DNA from: Bacillus spongiae
GTDB lineage: Bacteria > Bacillota > Bacilli > Bacillales > Bacillaceae_K
Length of the DNA stretch: 64,000 nt
Direction of reading: 5' to 3'
NCBI RefSeq assembly: GCF_037120725.1
Contig: NZ_JBBAXC010000002.1
Span: 62,001-126,000 of the forward strand
The stretch's first letter is position 1. The number at the start of each line of letters is the position of its first letter. A program made the translations under genes and the position numbers. This document shows, piece after piece, positions 34,240 through 43,440 of this stretch. The notes under the pieces were generated by a model. It was not told the origin of the DNA. It saw only the letters and a program-made list of their open reading frames with translations, and searched no databases.

Positions 34240-34440
34240 TCAGGAAAGACAATTATTCAAAATAAGCGTCAAACCTTCAATAATAGCTTTTATAAAATCT
34301 AGTAATGAAAGCTCTTCGCAACCTCGTCTTAATTTATAGCCCCCATTTACTCCTGAGATAACTTCAACTACACCTGATTTTACTAACTTTGTTAGTATTT
34401 TAGATAAATATGTCGTTGAAATTTATTGTTGTTCGACTCA
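34240..34440 (-). pseudogene. Rrf2-family regulator remnant
   Basis: On the minus strand one frame reads STTYLSKILTKLVKSGVVEV then ISGVNGGYKLRRGCEELSLL and DFIKAIIEG, the clear core of an Rrf2 winged-helix repressor (YLSKI, SGxxGGYxL, DxxxAIEG). In-frame TAA and TGA codons stop it just upstream of this core and the N-terminal helix-turn-helix half is not found. The C-terminal Cys region of Fe-S-type members is also missing. It is therefore a decayed gene, probably once the regulator of the adjacent oxidoreductase. Confidence 0.8.
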
Positions 34441-34481
34441 TTCATTAAAAAGGTTAAATGCTAAGGTTATTTAACAAAAAT

Positions 34482-34528
34482 AAAAGAAGCCCTTTTAAAT
34501 CAGTATTCCAAATAGGCTTCTTTTTAAT
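34482..34528. terminator. Stem-loop with A and T flanks
   Basis: AAAAGAAGCC (34482-34491) pairs with GGCTTCTTTT (34515-34524). Loop of 23 bases. It lies between the Rrf2 remnant and the HAD gene. Confidence 0.6.
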
Positions 34529-34642
34529 CATGAAAATAGAAGGATTATTGACATATATAATCTATTCTAAGACAACGGTTAGGGTAAATTTATATCATGC
34601 TAATTGTTATACCATCACACCTAGTATGCAAAAGGTAAAGGT

Positions 34643-35323
34643 TTAGATGACGAGTGTAGTAAGTTCATTAAGATTATTAATTACAATTACATCGTTATGT
34701 GATGTTTTATCCTTACGATTGATCCAAATTCCTCTCATCCCAGCCTTCGTACTTCCAATAGCATCTATTTCTAACCTATCCCCAATATAATAGCTTTCTT
34801 CCATCTTAACATTTGCTTGCTTACAAGCTTCTATAAATATTTTTGCATCGGGCTTAGCTACGCCTACTTCGCTAGATGTAATCACATGACTAAAATACTT
34901 ACTTAGTCCTATTCCTATCTTATGTATTTTTTCAATTTGTTGGGTATAGTCACCATTACTAATAATGCCAAGCTGGTTTCCCAATTGCTTCAATGATTCG
35001 AGGCAAGGAACAGCATCTTCATACGCTGTCCAATTTCTTCTATAAGAAAGTAAGTAATCATTAAACTTCAAATCGGCTTGTCGGTTATTTAAGTGATGTC
35101 CAAATAAATCTTTCATTCGCAACCTTCTTTGCTCTTGAAAGGATACTTCCTTTGATAAATATTTATCATAATATTTAGTAGATGAATGGTTCATCCATAA
35201 AATCATAAACTCATTCTGGGTAAGCTGTAGCTCTTCAGTGTAATCGTTATAAAATTCAAACGCAGCCACTCTCTCTGCCCGTTCATGATCAAGTAATGTT
35301 GCATCAATATCGAAAAAAATCAC
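34643..35323 (-). CDS. HAD-superfamily hydrolase (YjjG/haloacid dehalogenase-like)
   Basis: A 226-residue phosphatase-type protein. Motif I is FFDIDATLLDHE (catalytic DxD as DID), motif II Ser/Thr in GIISNGDYTQ near 123, motif III Lys in VAKPDAKIF near 155, motif IV YIGDRLEID near 178 and GMRGIWINRK after it. It fits the pyrimidine/flavin nucleotidase-like HAD-IA group. GTG 35323 is 9 bases after GAGG; a GTG three codons further upstream overlaps that ribosome site. Substrate unknown. Confidence 0.85.
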   Translation of the reverse strand: MIFFDIDATLLDHERAERVAAFEFYNDYTEELQLTQNEFMILWMNHSSTKYYDKYLSKEVSFQEQRRLRMKDLFGHHLNNRQADLKFNDYLLSYRRNWTAYEDAVPCLESLKQLGNQLGIISNGDYTQQIEKIHKIGIGLSKYFSHVITSSEVGVAKPDAKIFIEACKQANVKMEESYYIGDRLEIDAIGSTKAGMRGIWINRKDKTSHNDVIVINNLNELTTLVI

Positions 35324-35607
35324 AGTTTTCACCCTCAGTCATTCTATTTTCCATTCACATATTACTATAAAAACCATCATTCTCCATCTCTTATTCTCTC
35401 AAATAAGTATTTAATTTCTTCCAAATGTATAAATACTAATTGGGGTAAATTAGAAATTTTCTTTGTGTTGATAAGAAGCTATTTTAATTTCTATTTAACT
35501 GTTTCATTTGAACATTCATGATTAGTGAAACGGTAAGATTAAACTCAATTTTAATTATCCAAATGACCTTTTCATAATCACAGATGAAGGCTGTGCGAAT
35601 CAGGTAG

Positions 35608-35634
35608 TTAACTTTTTTACTACCAATCCGATAC
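35608..35634 (+). promoter_or_regulatory. SigD-type promoter of the chemoreceptor gene
   Basis: TTAA-N15-TCCGATAC against the SigD consensus TAAA-N15-GCCGATAT; 35 bases before the ATG. The motility sigma factor would couple this receptor to flagellar genes. Confidence 0.7.
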
Positions 35635-35669
35635 TAATACTACGGTATAGCTAAATAAGGAGGAAAAGA

Positions 35670-37676
35670 ATGTTTAAGAAAATACAAACTAAGATTATGC
35701 TTACTGTTAGTGTATTTATTGCAATTATTCTTATTGCTGTTTCATCAATTACTTACTTTCAAACAAAACAAGAGATTCTTTCAAGTGTCGATCAAATTTC
35801 TAAAGAACAAGTAGAAGATGTTAAAAGTAGAATGGATCTCTATCTTAGCTTTTATGGAAAGGCTGTTGAGCAATATAGTCAAGATAATCGAATCCTATCA
35901 TACTTGCAAAAACTAAAAAGCAATGAAAAGGAATCATTGGAAAAATACTGGCCGAGTGTTGCAAATGATTTTGAACATTTTACAAAGTTAAATCAAAATG
36001 TTGCAGTTATTTATGTAGGAGCTGAGACGAAACAATTTCAAACGACACCATTGATTGATTTACCTGATGACTTTGATCCTACTGAAAGGCCATGGTATGC
36101 TGCAGCATTGGATTCACCAGAGAAGGCAGTTTGGACCGAACCATACCAAGATGCTAGTACAGGGGAGTACGTCGTTACAGTGGTAAAACCTGTAGTTGAT
36201 CCAATCTCAAGTGAAGTATTAGGAGTAGTAGGGCTTGACTTGAACTTAGCAGGATTAACCGAAATGATTAACAGTCTTAAAATAGGTTACGAAGGGTATG
36301 CTTTTCTATTAGATAAAGAAGGAATAGCCTTGGTGCATCCAGAGGAACAAGGAAATAGTTTAAGTGAGAAAGCATACATAGAGACAATAAATAGTAGTCA
36401 GTCAGGAGATACGTCATTCAAAGAAAAAAATACAGATCATGATATGTATTATCACACGTTAGATCAGACAGGCTGGAAAGTTGGCGTCGTTTATGAAACA
36501 AACAAGCTACTGTCGAATGCAGAAAATTTAAGGAACTTGACATTAATTATTGCTACCATTTCTGTTATAGCTAGTTTGGTATTAACTTATCTTCTTTCTA
36601 GAAGTATTGCAAAGCCAATCACACAATTGAATAAACAAGTTCAAGAGGTGGCTATGGGTGATTTAACCATTAACACCGAGGCTAAATCAAAAGACGAAAT
36701 AGGGCAACTAACCTACCATTTTAATGAGATGGTTCAAAATATGAGAAACCTTATTTCGGCTGTTCATCATTCAATTGGAAATGTGAATGATTCTGCTAAC
36801 AACCTTACCGCGGTTGCCGAAGAAACGATTGCTTCTAGTGAAGAAGTAGCAAAGGCGATTGGAGAAGTAGCTATAGGGGCAACTCAGCAAGCACAGGATT
36901 CTGAGGTTGCGAATGATAGAACCCTTAGTCTTTCAAATCAATTTGAAATAATTAACCATAAAGTATTAGAAATGGAGAATTTATCTAAACAGGCAGAAAC
37001 AACAAATCAAAATGGCTTGGCGCAAATGAATAATCTAAGAGATAGAACAAAGGAAAGTAGTGAGGTTGTAACAAAAGTGGGGGGAGTCATTGATAATTTA
37101 GCTACTCAAGTAAAAGAAATTGAGCAGGTGATTCATTCTATTACTGAAATCTCTGAACAAACAAACCTACTAGCCTTAAATGCTAGTATTGAAGCGGCAA
37201 GAGCGGGTGAGAGCGGGCGTGGCTTCGCTGTAGTAGCTGAAGAAGTAAGAAAATTGGCCGAACAATCTGCATTTGCTGCCCAACAAGTGAAAACGACCAT
37301 CTCGACGATTGATAATGAAACAAAAATAGTCGTGAAAGAAATGGAACAAACAGTAGCGATTTCCCAATTGCAGAATGAAACAGTAAACCATACAGAATCT
37401 GCTTTCACGGAAATTTCTCAAACGATGAAGGCAATTGTCTCTTCAATTGAACAAATAACAAAAGAAGTAGAAAGTACGAATGTGATGAAGGACGATGTAG
37501 TAGCCTCCATACAAAATATTACATCGGTATCTGAGGAAACCGCAGCTGCAACGGAAGAGGTAAGTGCCTCTACGGATGAACAAGTTCGAGCTTTGAGTAC
37601 TGTCACACAATCTGCTATTGAATTAAACGAATCTAGTTCAAAGCTCTCAGAAATGATTAAGCACTTTAAAATATAA
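35670..37676 (+). CDS. Methyl-accepting chemotaxis protein with dCache sensor
   Basis: A 668-residue transmembrane chemoreceptor. Membrane helix 1 at about 8-29, an extracellular double-Cache domain at about 35-275 ([25 protein letters not shown] is the Cache signature), helix 2 at about 288-310, HAMP ([20 protein letters not shown]) and a long signalling coiled coil with the CheA/CheW-binding hairpin [20 protein letters not shown] then [18 protein letters not shown]. Ligand unknown; amino or organic acids are common for dCache. ATG follows AAGGAGG. Confidence 0.96.
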   Translation: MFKKIQTKIMLTVSVFIAIILIAVSSITYFQTKQEILSSVDQISKEQVEDVKSRMDLYLSFYGKAVEQYSQDNRILSYLQKLKSNEKESLEKYWPSVANDFEHFTKLNQNVAVIYVGAETKQFQTTPLIDLPDDFDPTERPWYAAALDSPEKAVWTEPYQDASTGEYVVTVVKPVVDPISSEVLGVVGLDLNLAGLTEMINSLKIGYEGYAFLLDKEGIALVHPEEQGNSLSEKAYIETINSSQSGDTSFKEKNTDHDMYYHTLDQTGWKVGVVYETNKLLSNAENLRNLTLIIATISVIASLVLTYLLSRSIAKPITQLNKQVQEVAMGDLTINTEAKSKDEIGQLTYHFNEMVQNMRNLISAVHHSIGNVNDSANNLTAVAEETIASSEEVAKAIGEVAIGATQQAQDSEVANDRTLSLSNQFEIINHKVLEMENLSKQAETTNQNGLAQMNNLRDRTKESSEVVTKVGGVIDNLATQVKEIEQVIHSITEISEQTNLLALNASIEAARAGESGRGFAVVAEEVRKLAEQSAFAAQQVKTTISTIDNETKIVVKEMEQTVAISQLQNETVNHTESAFTEISQTMKAIVSSIEQITKEVESTNVMKDDVVASIQNITSVSEETAAATEEVSASTDEQVRALSTVTQSAIELNESSSKLSEMIKHFKI

Positions 37677-37789
37677 TTATCCATTGTTAAATAATATGTG
37701 ATGTCAACGTTAATTAAAGGGTAGTTGAAGGCGGAGTAAATTCTTTTAGCTTTTTTACTAGACTTGGTTCAAAAGAAAAGTTTATATAA

Positions 37790-37835
37790 ACGGAAGATGT
37801 AGCATGAATGCTGCATCTTTCGTTTTGTAGTAGTA
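37790..37835 (+). terminator. Terminator after the chemoreceptor gene
   Basis: GGAAGATGTAGCAT pairs with ATGCTGCATCTTTC (G-U allowed) around GA, followed by CGTTTTG. Confidence 0.75.
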
Positions 37836-38125
37836 AGATTTGGGTTGTTTCAAATTTGTATTAACATACTCGTAGACCATTAGGAAGAGTATATGAAATC
37901 TTCCTTTTAAGAAAATAAAAGGGGGCTTTGATACGAGCTTTACATATATGAATTTCACGACATATAAATTGAAGGTGACAGAAGTGTACAAGATTATTGG
38001 ACTAAATGAGAAATAAGAATTTAACCGAAGTAATAGAATTAACGTTCTGATATTTCCTTTATGACTTATGAATGCGCTTAGCGTATTCAAAGGATAGGGA
38101 TTCATTATTAATTTAAAGCCCTTTA
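37836..38125. other. Gene-free stretch
   Basis: Only an unsupported minus-strand frame crosses here (no ribosome site, overlaps the terminator, no protein-like composition). I see no promoter or repeat. Confidence 0.5.
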
Positions 38126-38548
38126 TTATCTATATGAGTACCAAACATTCCACCCACTATTTTTAGTTTTTACTACAAAGAATATTCCTGAAGGACTTGT
38201 ACTAGGAAGCAACTTAGGAAATTCTACTTTAACTATCCAAGAATTATTGGCAATTGGTTCTCCGCATAATCTTATAGCTATTCTATAATAAGCATCATCG
38301 TACTGAACCCCAATTACTGAAGGTAAAGGTACTATTTTTATAACATTCCATTTATTATATTCATTGTCAGGATAAGCGATTGGAATGAGGTCATTTAATT
38401 TCCGTACGAGCTCATCCGTATCTGCTAAAGTGGTCTTTAAAATGCTTTCGATATTCGGGCAGTTTGGTTTTAAAAAAGGTAATTCTGTCGCTTCTGCTAC
38501 ATTTGAAGTTATTGTACACAATAAGATAATAATAATCTTCTTTACCAT
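38126..38548 (-). CDS. Putative secreted protein (140 aa)
   Basis: The N-terminus MVKKIIIILLCTITSNVAEA is a Sec signal peptide with a likely cleavage site after AEA. The mature part (about 120 residues) has two cysteines (NCPNIES, RLCGEP) that could form a disulfide and an aromatic C-terminus (SGWNVWYSYR). ATG 38548 follows GAGGAGGT. No family recognised. Confidence 0.7.
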   Translation of the reverse strand: MVKKIIIILLCTITSNVAEATELPFLKPNCPNIESILKTTLADTDELVRKLNDLIPIAYPDNEYNKWNVIKIVPLPSVIGVQYDDAYYRIAIRLCGEPIANNSWIVKVEFPKLLPSTSPSGIFFVVKTKNSGWNVWYSYR

Positions 38549-38920
38549 ATCATTACCTCCTCGTATAAAGTTTGCATCTTATTGATTGCTTTAATTAGTA
38601 CCGTTACTTAATAAGAACGCTCATACATTATTCTAAATGGGTCGAACCCTCCTATATTTTATGGAAAAGAAACTGAAAATCTGTGTCGAAAAAGTTAGTA
38701 ATATCAAGATGAAAAAGAACGTTAAGTATATCTTTTACGTTCTCCTGTTTATTTATTGGTTTGTATGGAACAGTAAAAAAATTTACATCTAGTAGGTTGA
38801 ATTCTTCACAAAAAATGGTGTGAAAACAAGAGAAGAGAAGGTGAGGAGGTTCAACGGGGTAACAGTAAAAAAATTACGAGCATAACTTGTGCTTTCATTA
38901 ATCAACATAAAAAATGTCGT
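38549..38920. other. Gene-poor stretch with one weak hydrophobic ORF
   Basis: A 27-codon frame at 38709-38792 (MKKNVKYIFYVLLFIYWFVW...) would encode a single membrane helix, but it has no good ribosome site. Nothing else is seen. Confidence 0.35.
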
Positions 38921-39475
38921 TTATGTTGAATTTTGATCATACTTAGAAATAAAACGTTTTCGGCTGTCTTCAATTTCATTTTTAATATAATCTTGGTATT
39001 CTTTTTTCATTAACTCGTCTGTGAGTTCTATATTTCCGTTAATTTCAGCTAAAAGCAAACTACCATCAACTTGAGAGTAAGTCATAAAAATATATTGTTT
39101 GTTTACTTGTGGAAGACCATTGTCTTTTGATTGGTCAGTTTCATTTAAAATTAATGTGCCTTCATTGTTATACCCTCCTTGCTTCTTAACTTCCACTGTA
39201 GTGACTAGTTTTCCTTTCAAGTTTTCATTGACCTTTATGCGGTAAATTCTATTTGGGAAGTCAGAATTCACTATATCATCCACTATCTCTTCAACTGTTC
39301 CGATGAATATATAGTCCATAGTACCCGCATACTCGTATAAATTTGTTTCATCTAGATCTAAAGTTAAATGGTTATATGCTACTTGCCCATTTGGTTCTAC
39401 TTCACTTTTAAGAGAACAACCTGTTATATATATTGAAAATATTGCAATACAAACAAAGATATATTTTAATTTCAT
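38921..39475 (-). CDS. Putative lipoprotein (184 aa)
   Basis: Signal peptide with lipobox YITGC (Cys20) directs lipid anchoring on the outer face of the membrane. The mature domain has the pattern YIFIGTVEEIVDDIV...YRIKVNENLKG...QYIFMTYSQVDGSLLL, a small beta-barrel seen in Bacillus hypothetical lipoproteins. ATG follows AGGGAGGG. Function unknown. Confidence 0.78.
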   Translation of the reverse strand: MKLKYIFVCIAIFSIYITGCSLKSEVEPNGQVAYNHLTLDLDETNLYEYAGTMDYIFIGTVEEIVDDIVNSDFPNRIYRIKVNENLKGKLVTTVEVKKQGGYNNEGTLILNETDQSKDNGLPQVNKQYIFMTYSQVDGSLLLAEINGNIELTDELMKKEYQDYIKNEIEDSRKRFISKYDQNST

Positions 39476-39479
39476 GAAT

Positions 39480-40050
39480 ATCCCTCCCTTTTAATAATAT
39501 TAGACGTTGCGTCTTAGAAAAAGTTTTGAAAAATTTCTATCTTTGTATTAGCATTAGTGTTTAGTGAAAAAATTCGAACTTATCGGTATTATATTCGCAG
39601 TTTTGCATCAATAACTTCTTAAAAGGTGCATCTATTTAGATGGAAATTATTCATGATGACTTTCAAAATGAAGTACGTTTACATAATCTGTGCAACCGAT
39701 AACCACCTGGGTTTGAAGAGTGGATTTTATCGTACCATTGTGTATTTACGTAACGTAATGAATCACTCTAGTCTGTCATACGTTCAACATGCTTGTTAAA
39801 GAAATTTAGGAGTAATAAATATATTCACTCCATGACAAAACGTTCCTTTCAAAAAGGGTTTGCCCTTATCCATCAACCTTTGTAAGGTTTAGGCAATATA
39901 TTTTATTCTAGAAGAAAAGAATGGTAAACTAAAACTATTAAATGAAAAAAGTTTTTTAGACAGGATTATTTTCTACATATTATGGGGAAAACAATGAAGT
40001 AGATTTTCCCTCTATTCAATAACTGTTTTTTATTTAGATTTATTTTAAAT
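39480..40050. other. Long intergenic region without a recognised gene
   Basis: About 570 bases, AT-rich, with short broken frames only (for example a plus-strand frame near 39640-39700). It may hold a decayed gene, but no family could be identified by eye. Confidence 0.35.
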
Positions 40051-40055
40051 AAAAG

Positions 40056-40092
40056 TTGACGAGAATAGAGGGTTACACTATAATTATTATTG
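40056..40092 (+). promoter_or_regulatory. SigA promoter of the peroxiredoxin gene with a possible PerR box
   Basis: TTGACG (40056-40061), 17-base spacer, TATAAT (40079-40084). CTATAATTATTATTG (40078-40092) overlaps the -10 and matches 11 of 14 defined PerR positions. Confidence 0.7.
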
Positions 40093-40159
40093 TTGAGATG
40101 AAAGTAAATGAGAAAATATGATTTGCTTTCTCATTTATAATTTTTGGAGGGATTTAACA

Positions 40160-40702
40160 ATGGCAGAACGTATGGTTGGAAAACAAGCTCCACGTTTTGA
40201 AATGGATGCTGTATTAGCGAACAAAGAATTTGGAAAAGTTAGCTTAGAAGAAAACATGAAGAATGATAAATGGACAGTTTTATTCTTCTATCCAATGGAC
40301 TTCACTTTTGTTTGTCCAACAGAAATCACAGCGATGTCAGATCGTTATGATGAGTTTGAAGATCTTGATGCAGAAGTAATCGGTTTATCTACAGACACGA
40401 TTCATACTCACCTTGCTTGGATCAATACTGATCGTAAAGAAAACGGTCTTGGAGAATTAAAATATCCACTTGCTGCAGATACAAACCACGCAGTATCTCG
40501 TGAGTACGGCGTATTAATCGAAGAAGAAGGAGTTTCACTTCGTGGATTATTCATTATTAATCCTGAAGGAGAACTTCAATATCAAGCAGTATTCCACAAT
40601 AACATTGGTCGTGATGTTGATGAAACACTTCGCGTGCTTCAAGCCCTACAAACTGGTGGGCTATGTCCTGCGAACTGGAAACCTGGACAAGCTACACTTT
40701 AA
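40160..40702 (+). CDS. ykuU: 2-Cys peroxiredoxin (YkuU, AhpC/Prx1 type)
   Basis: A 180-residue thiol peroxidase reducing peroxides. The peroxidatic Cys52 is in YPMDFTFVCPTEI, with the conserved Thr and Pro, and the resolving Cys169 in GGLCPANWKPG, so it is a typical 2-Cys Prx. ATG 40160 follows TTGGAGGG; a longer frame from 40118 has no ribosome site. The ykuV gene follows, as in B. subtilis, and is a plausible reductant for it. A strong terminator separates the two. Confidence 0.95.
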   Translation: MAERMVGKQAPRFEMDAVLANKEFGKVSLEENMKNDKWTVLFFYPMDFTFVCPTEITAMSDRYDEFEDLDAEVIGLSTDTIHTHLAWINTDRKENGLGELKYPLAADTNHAVSREYGVLIEEEGVSLRGLFIINPEGELQYQAVFHNNIGRDVDETLRVLQALQTGGLCPANWKPGQATL

Positions 40703-40708
40703 TTAACA

Positions 40709-40742
40709 GAAAAAGACCTAACGGCTTGTTAGGTCTTTTTTT
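40709..40742 (+). terminator. Terminator between ykuU and ykuV
   Basis: AAAAAGACCTAAC pairs with GTTAGGTCTTTTT around GGCTT. Confidence 0.93.
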
Positions 40743-40826
40743 CTGTTAAAGAAGTTATTTGATTGTATGTAGTACAAAGGGTTATTTACGTTATAAATAA
40801 ATTCGAATACTGATGGAGTGATAATG

Positions 40827-41282
40827 ATGAAATTAAGAACATCGATGCCTGAACTTGCAGGAGCTACTGGCTGGCTAAATGGAGAAGTTCTGAAAGCGAA
40901 TCTTGTAGGGGAGAAACCGACGTTAATTCATTTTTGGGCGGTTAGTTGTCACCTATGTAAAGAAGCAATGCCTCAAGTAAATGAATTCCGTGACAAATAT
41001 AATGATCGCTTAAATGTAGTGGCAGTACATATGCCACGTTCTGAAGATGATTTAGACTTAGAGAAGGTCAAACAAGTAGCAACAGAACATGATATTTCAC
41101 AACCGATTTTTATTGATAATGAACATAAATTGACAGATGCCTTTGAAAATCAGTATGTACCTGCTTACTATGTATTTGATAAGGATGGCAATCTTCGTCA
41201 TTTTCAAGCAGGTGGAAGCGGTATGAAAATGTTAGAAAAAAGAGTGAATCGCGTTTTAGCTGAAATGGAAACAGCGGAATAA
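40827..41282 (+). CDS. ykuV: YkuV, thiol-disulfide oxidoreductase (paralogue 2)
   Basis: A 151-residue cytosolic thioredoxin-fold protein with active site C41HLC44 in FWAVSCHLCKEAMPQVN. Position after ykuU identifies it as the syntenic YkuV; the copy at 17725 is the extra one. ATG 40827 (MKLRTSMPEL, matching the paralogue's MKLREPMPEL) is 8 bases after GGAG; ATG 40824 and GTG 40818 are in frame but nearer the ribosome site. Confidence 0.9.
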   Translation: MKLRTSMPELAGATGWLNGEVLKANLVGEKPTLIHFWAVSCHLCKEAMPQVNEFRDKYNDRLNVVAVHMPRSEDDLDLEKVKQVATEHDISQPIFIDNEHKLTDAFENQYVPAYYVFDKDGNLRHFQAGGSGMKMLEKRVNRVLAEMETAE

Positions 41283-41355
41283 TTATTGAGTAGGTGAAAG
41301 GGCAACCTTTAATAGGGGAATGACGTCATTCAGCTATTTATCTAATTAATTGGTC

Positions 41356-41406
41356 GAGAAAAAGCCATCATTAGATGTGTAACCACATTTAATAATGGCT
41401 TTTTCC
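41356..41406. terminator. Bidirectional terminator between ykuV and the UppS-like gene
   Basis: AAAAAGCCAT...ATTA...ATGTG pairs with CACAT...TAATAATGGCTTTTT around a short loop; A and T runs on both sides. Confidence 0.85.
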
Positions 41407-41434
41407 ATTGTATTTTATTAAAATGTACGTACTT

Positions 41435-42142
41435 TTAATGAGAGGTTATTGTTTGTTCTCTTTCATTAACCTCCGTTATTGCTTGTATTAGTAATTGTTT
41501 GTTAAAATCAGGAAAATACGTGTCTGTGAACCATAGATGTGATTTGGAGGATTGCCACAATAAAAAATTGCTGATCCTTTTCTCTCCTCCAGTACGTATA
41601 ATAATTTCTGGGTCTGGTAGTCCGGTAGTATAAAGATAGTTTTCAATTAATTCATTACTGATTTCTTCCATCTCAACCGATGTGTTTTTAACATCTTTTA
41701 TTAATGATTTTACGGCAAAAAGTAGCTCTTTTCTGCCTCCGTAATTTAATGCGAAATTGACAATAAGCTTATTATTATCCTTTGTTTTTTGTACAGCTTC
41801 TTCAACAGCTTTCCTCGTATGTTGAGGTAAACCTTGAATATCACCAGAGATACATACTTTTATATTATTCTTCATAAATTCAGGCAATTTTTCTTTCAGG
41901 AAGATAGTAGGAAGATCCATTAAATAGTTTACTTCCTCCTTCGGCCTAGACCAATTCTCACTCGAAAAAGCATAAAGCGTCAATGCTTCAATACCCAAAT
42001 CAAGTGAATCTTTGATGATGTTCTCCATGGCGACTGAACCAGCATAATGTCCCTGACTTCTTGTAAGGCCTCTTTGTTCTCCCCACCTTCCATTTCCATC
42101 CATCATAATGGCAATATGCTTTGGTGCTATGAGTGTTTCCAT
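41435..42142 (-). CDS. Isoprenyl (cis-prenyl) transferase, UppS-like paralogue
   Basis: A 235-residue cis-prenyltransferase condensing isopentenyl units onto allylic diphosphates. The catalytic Asp is in IMMDGNGRWGEQRG; LYAFSSENWSRPKEEV, NFALNYGGRKEL and RTGGEKRISNFLLWQSSKS are the other family blocks. The usual RTSGE is RTGGE and the usual AYxEL...WPDF becomes SKSHLWFTDTYFPDF, so it diverges from housekeeping UppS, whose gene normally lies beside cdsA/frr. This is therefore probably a second, specialised enzyme. ATG 42142 is preferred over GTG 42151. Confidence 0.85.
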   Translation of the reverse strand: METLIAPKHIAIMMDGNGRWGEQRGLTRSQGHYAGSVAMENIIKDSLDLGIEALTLYAFSSENWSRPKEEVNYLMDLPTIFLKEKLPEFMKNNIKVCISGDIQGLPQHTRKAVEEAVQKTKDNNKLIVNFALNYGGRKELLFAVKSLIKDVKNTSVEMEEISNELIENYLYTTGLPDPEIIIRTGGEKRISNFLLWQSSKSHLWFTDTYFPDFNKQLLIQAITEVNEREQTITSH

Positions 42143-42346
42143 TACTATCACCGCATCCTCTTCACTATAAAATTAAGAATATCTTTTGCATAGATTTTCT
42201 ATAAATAATTATATAAAAAGAATGATTATAAGAGAAGAAATTTCCAACATTGGAAGTACTTTATCACATTTCTGTCATTATGAAATAAACAAGATAAGAA
42301 GTATTACCTTTTAATATGATACTTATCATGAGAGGTGAAAAGCTGA

Positions 42347-42358
42347 ACGACCGGTCGT
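42347..42358. promoter_or_regulatory. 12-bp perfect palindrome, TetR-type operator candidate
   Basis: ACGACCGGTCGT lies 108 bases before the alpha/beta hydrolase gene in an otherwise AT-rich gap. Such GC-centred palindromes are common TetR-family sites, but no TetR gene is nearby. Confidence 0.45.
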
Positions 42359-42465
42359 AAATTGGAGAAGGGAGTTGTGGGAACATAGAAATTACTGGAT
42401 AATTCTAATAGGATAACGTAGTGTTTTATTGGAAACGCATATCTAAATAGGGGGACACAGTCAAA

Positions 42466-43350
42466 TTGAATCTAAAAGATGGAGAATTTATAGTAAGTTT
42501 AAACGGAGTAGATCATTGGGTAAAAATTGAGGGAAGTGAAAACGAAACACCTCCACTTATTATGATTCACGGTGGGCCAGGTGGAAATCATTATGTTTTT
42601 GAAAGAACGGCAGGCCCTTTATTGGCGAAAGCTAGAACGGTTGTTTACTATGAACAGCGTGGAAGTGGTAGGTCTCAAAAGCCAAAATCAGATCGAGATT
42701 ATTCGATTAATTTACTTGTTAAGGATTTTATTGAATTGAAAAAATGGTTAGGGATGGAAAAAGTAGACCTTCTAGGATATTCATTTGGAGGTGAATTAGC
42801 ACTAGAAATATCTAATGCTATTCCTGCAGAGATTAATCAACTGATTCTATCTGCTCCTAGTTTAATATATTCCGAAATTGATAAGATGGTTAAAATAACT
42901 GGATTTATGTCAATAGCAAACACTTCACAATCAAATGATATTAAAATGCTTCTTCAAGAAAAACTGGATATTGGAGAAGTTTTAACTGGAATTTGGGAGC
43001 TTGTTGGACCTGAAACGGTTGATAAATTATTATTTGAGAATCAAATAATCGCAAGAAAAAATAGGCAGTTGTGGGAAGAAAGTAATTTGATTAATACAGG
43101 CAAGATGATTGAAGCACTTCAAAGCAATCCGGTGGAAGTGCCTCTAACCAAACGCCTTAATGAGATTAATCATCATACGTTAATTTTGACAGGAGCTTTT
43201 GATCGAAATACAGGTTTGCCTATTGCAAAAATCCTACATACTAACCTTAAGAATAGTAGTCTTGTTGTATTTAATAAGAGTGCTCATTTTCCGGATTTGG
43301 AGGAAACAGATAAATTTGTAGACGTTATAAATGATTTCTTAAAAGCTTAA
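42466..43350 (+). CDS. Alpha/beta hydrolase, proline-iminopeptidase-like
   Basis: A 294-residue cytosolic hydrolase. Oxyanion region IHGGPGGNHYVF near 33-44, YEQRGSGRSQKP near 62, nucleophile elbow GYSFGG near 105, Asp in LTGAFDRNTG near 247 and His in SAHFPDLEE near 272 give a complete catalytic triad. HGGPGG and EQRGSGRS are hallmarks of the S33 family. The start is TTG 42466 behind AGGGGGAC. Substrate unknown. Confidence 0.87.
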   Translation: MNLKDGEFIVSLNGVDHWVKIEGSENETPPLIMIHGGPGGNHYVFERTAGPLLAKARTVVYYEQRGSGRSQKPKSDRDYSINLLVKDFIELKKWLGMEKVDLLGYSFGGELALEISNAIPAEINQLILSAPSLIYSEIDKMVKITGFMSIANTSQSNDIKMLLQEKLDIGEVLTGIWELVGPETVDKLLFENQIIARKNRQLWEESNLINTGKMIEALQSNPVEVPLTKRLNEINHHTLILTGAFDRNTGLPIAKILHTNLKNSSLVVFNKSAHFPDLEETDKFVDVINDFLKA

Positions 43351-43440
43351 TTGCTTTTTATTTATTCCATATATGAGCTCAGGAAGAGTAACATCGCGCT
43401 TTTTTAATGCAAAAAGCTTATATGAAAGGGAGTTACGGTC

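Noticed and set aside
34458-34646. A 62-codon plus-strand frame after the Rrf2 remnant
   Set aside because: It spans a hairpin with T-tract, has no ribosome site and no protein-like composition.
37782-38105. A 107-codon minus-strand frame beyond the chemoreceptor gene
   Set aside because: It lacks a ribosome site, overlaps the terminator and shows no recognisable domain.
39480-40050. A decayed transposase gene in the 570-base gap
   Set aside because: Only short broken frames without any recognisable transposase motif and no terminal inverted repeats were seen.
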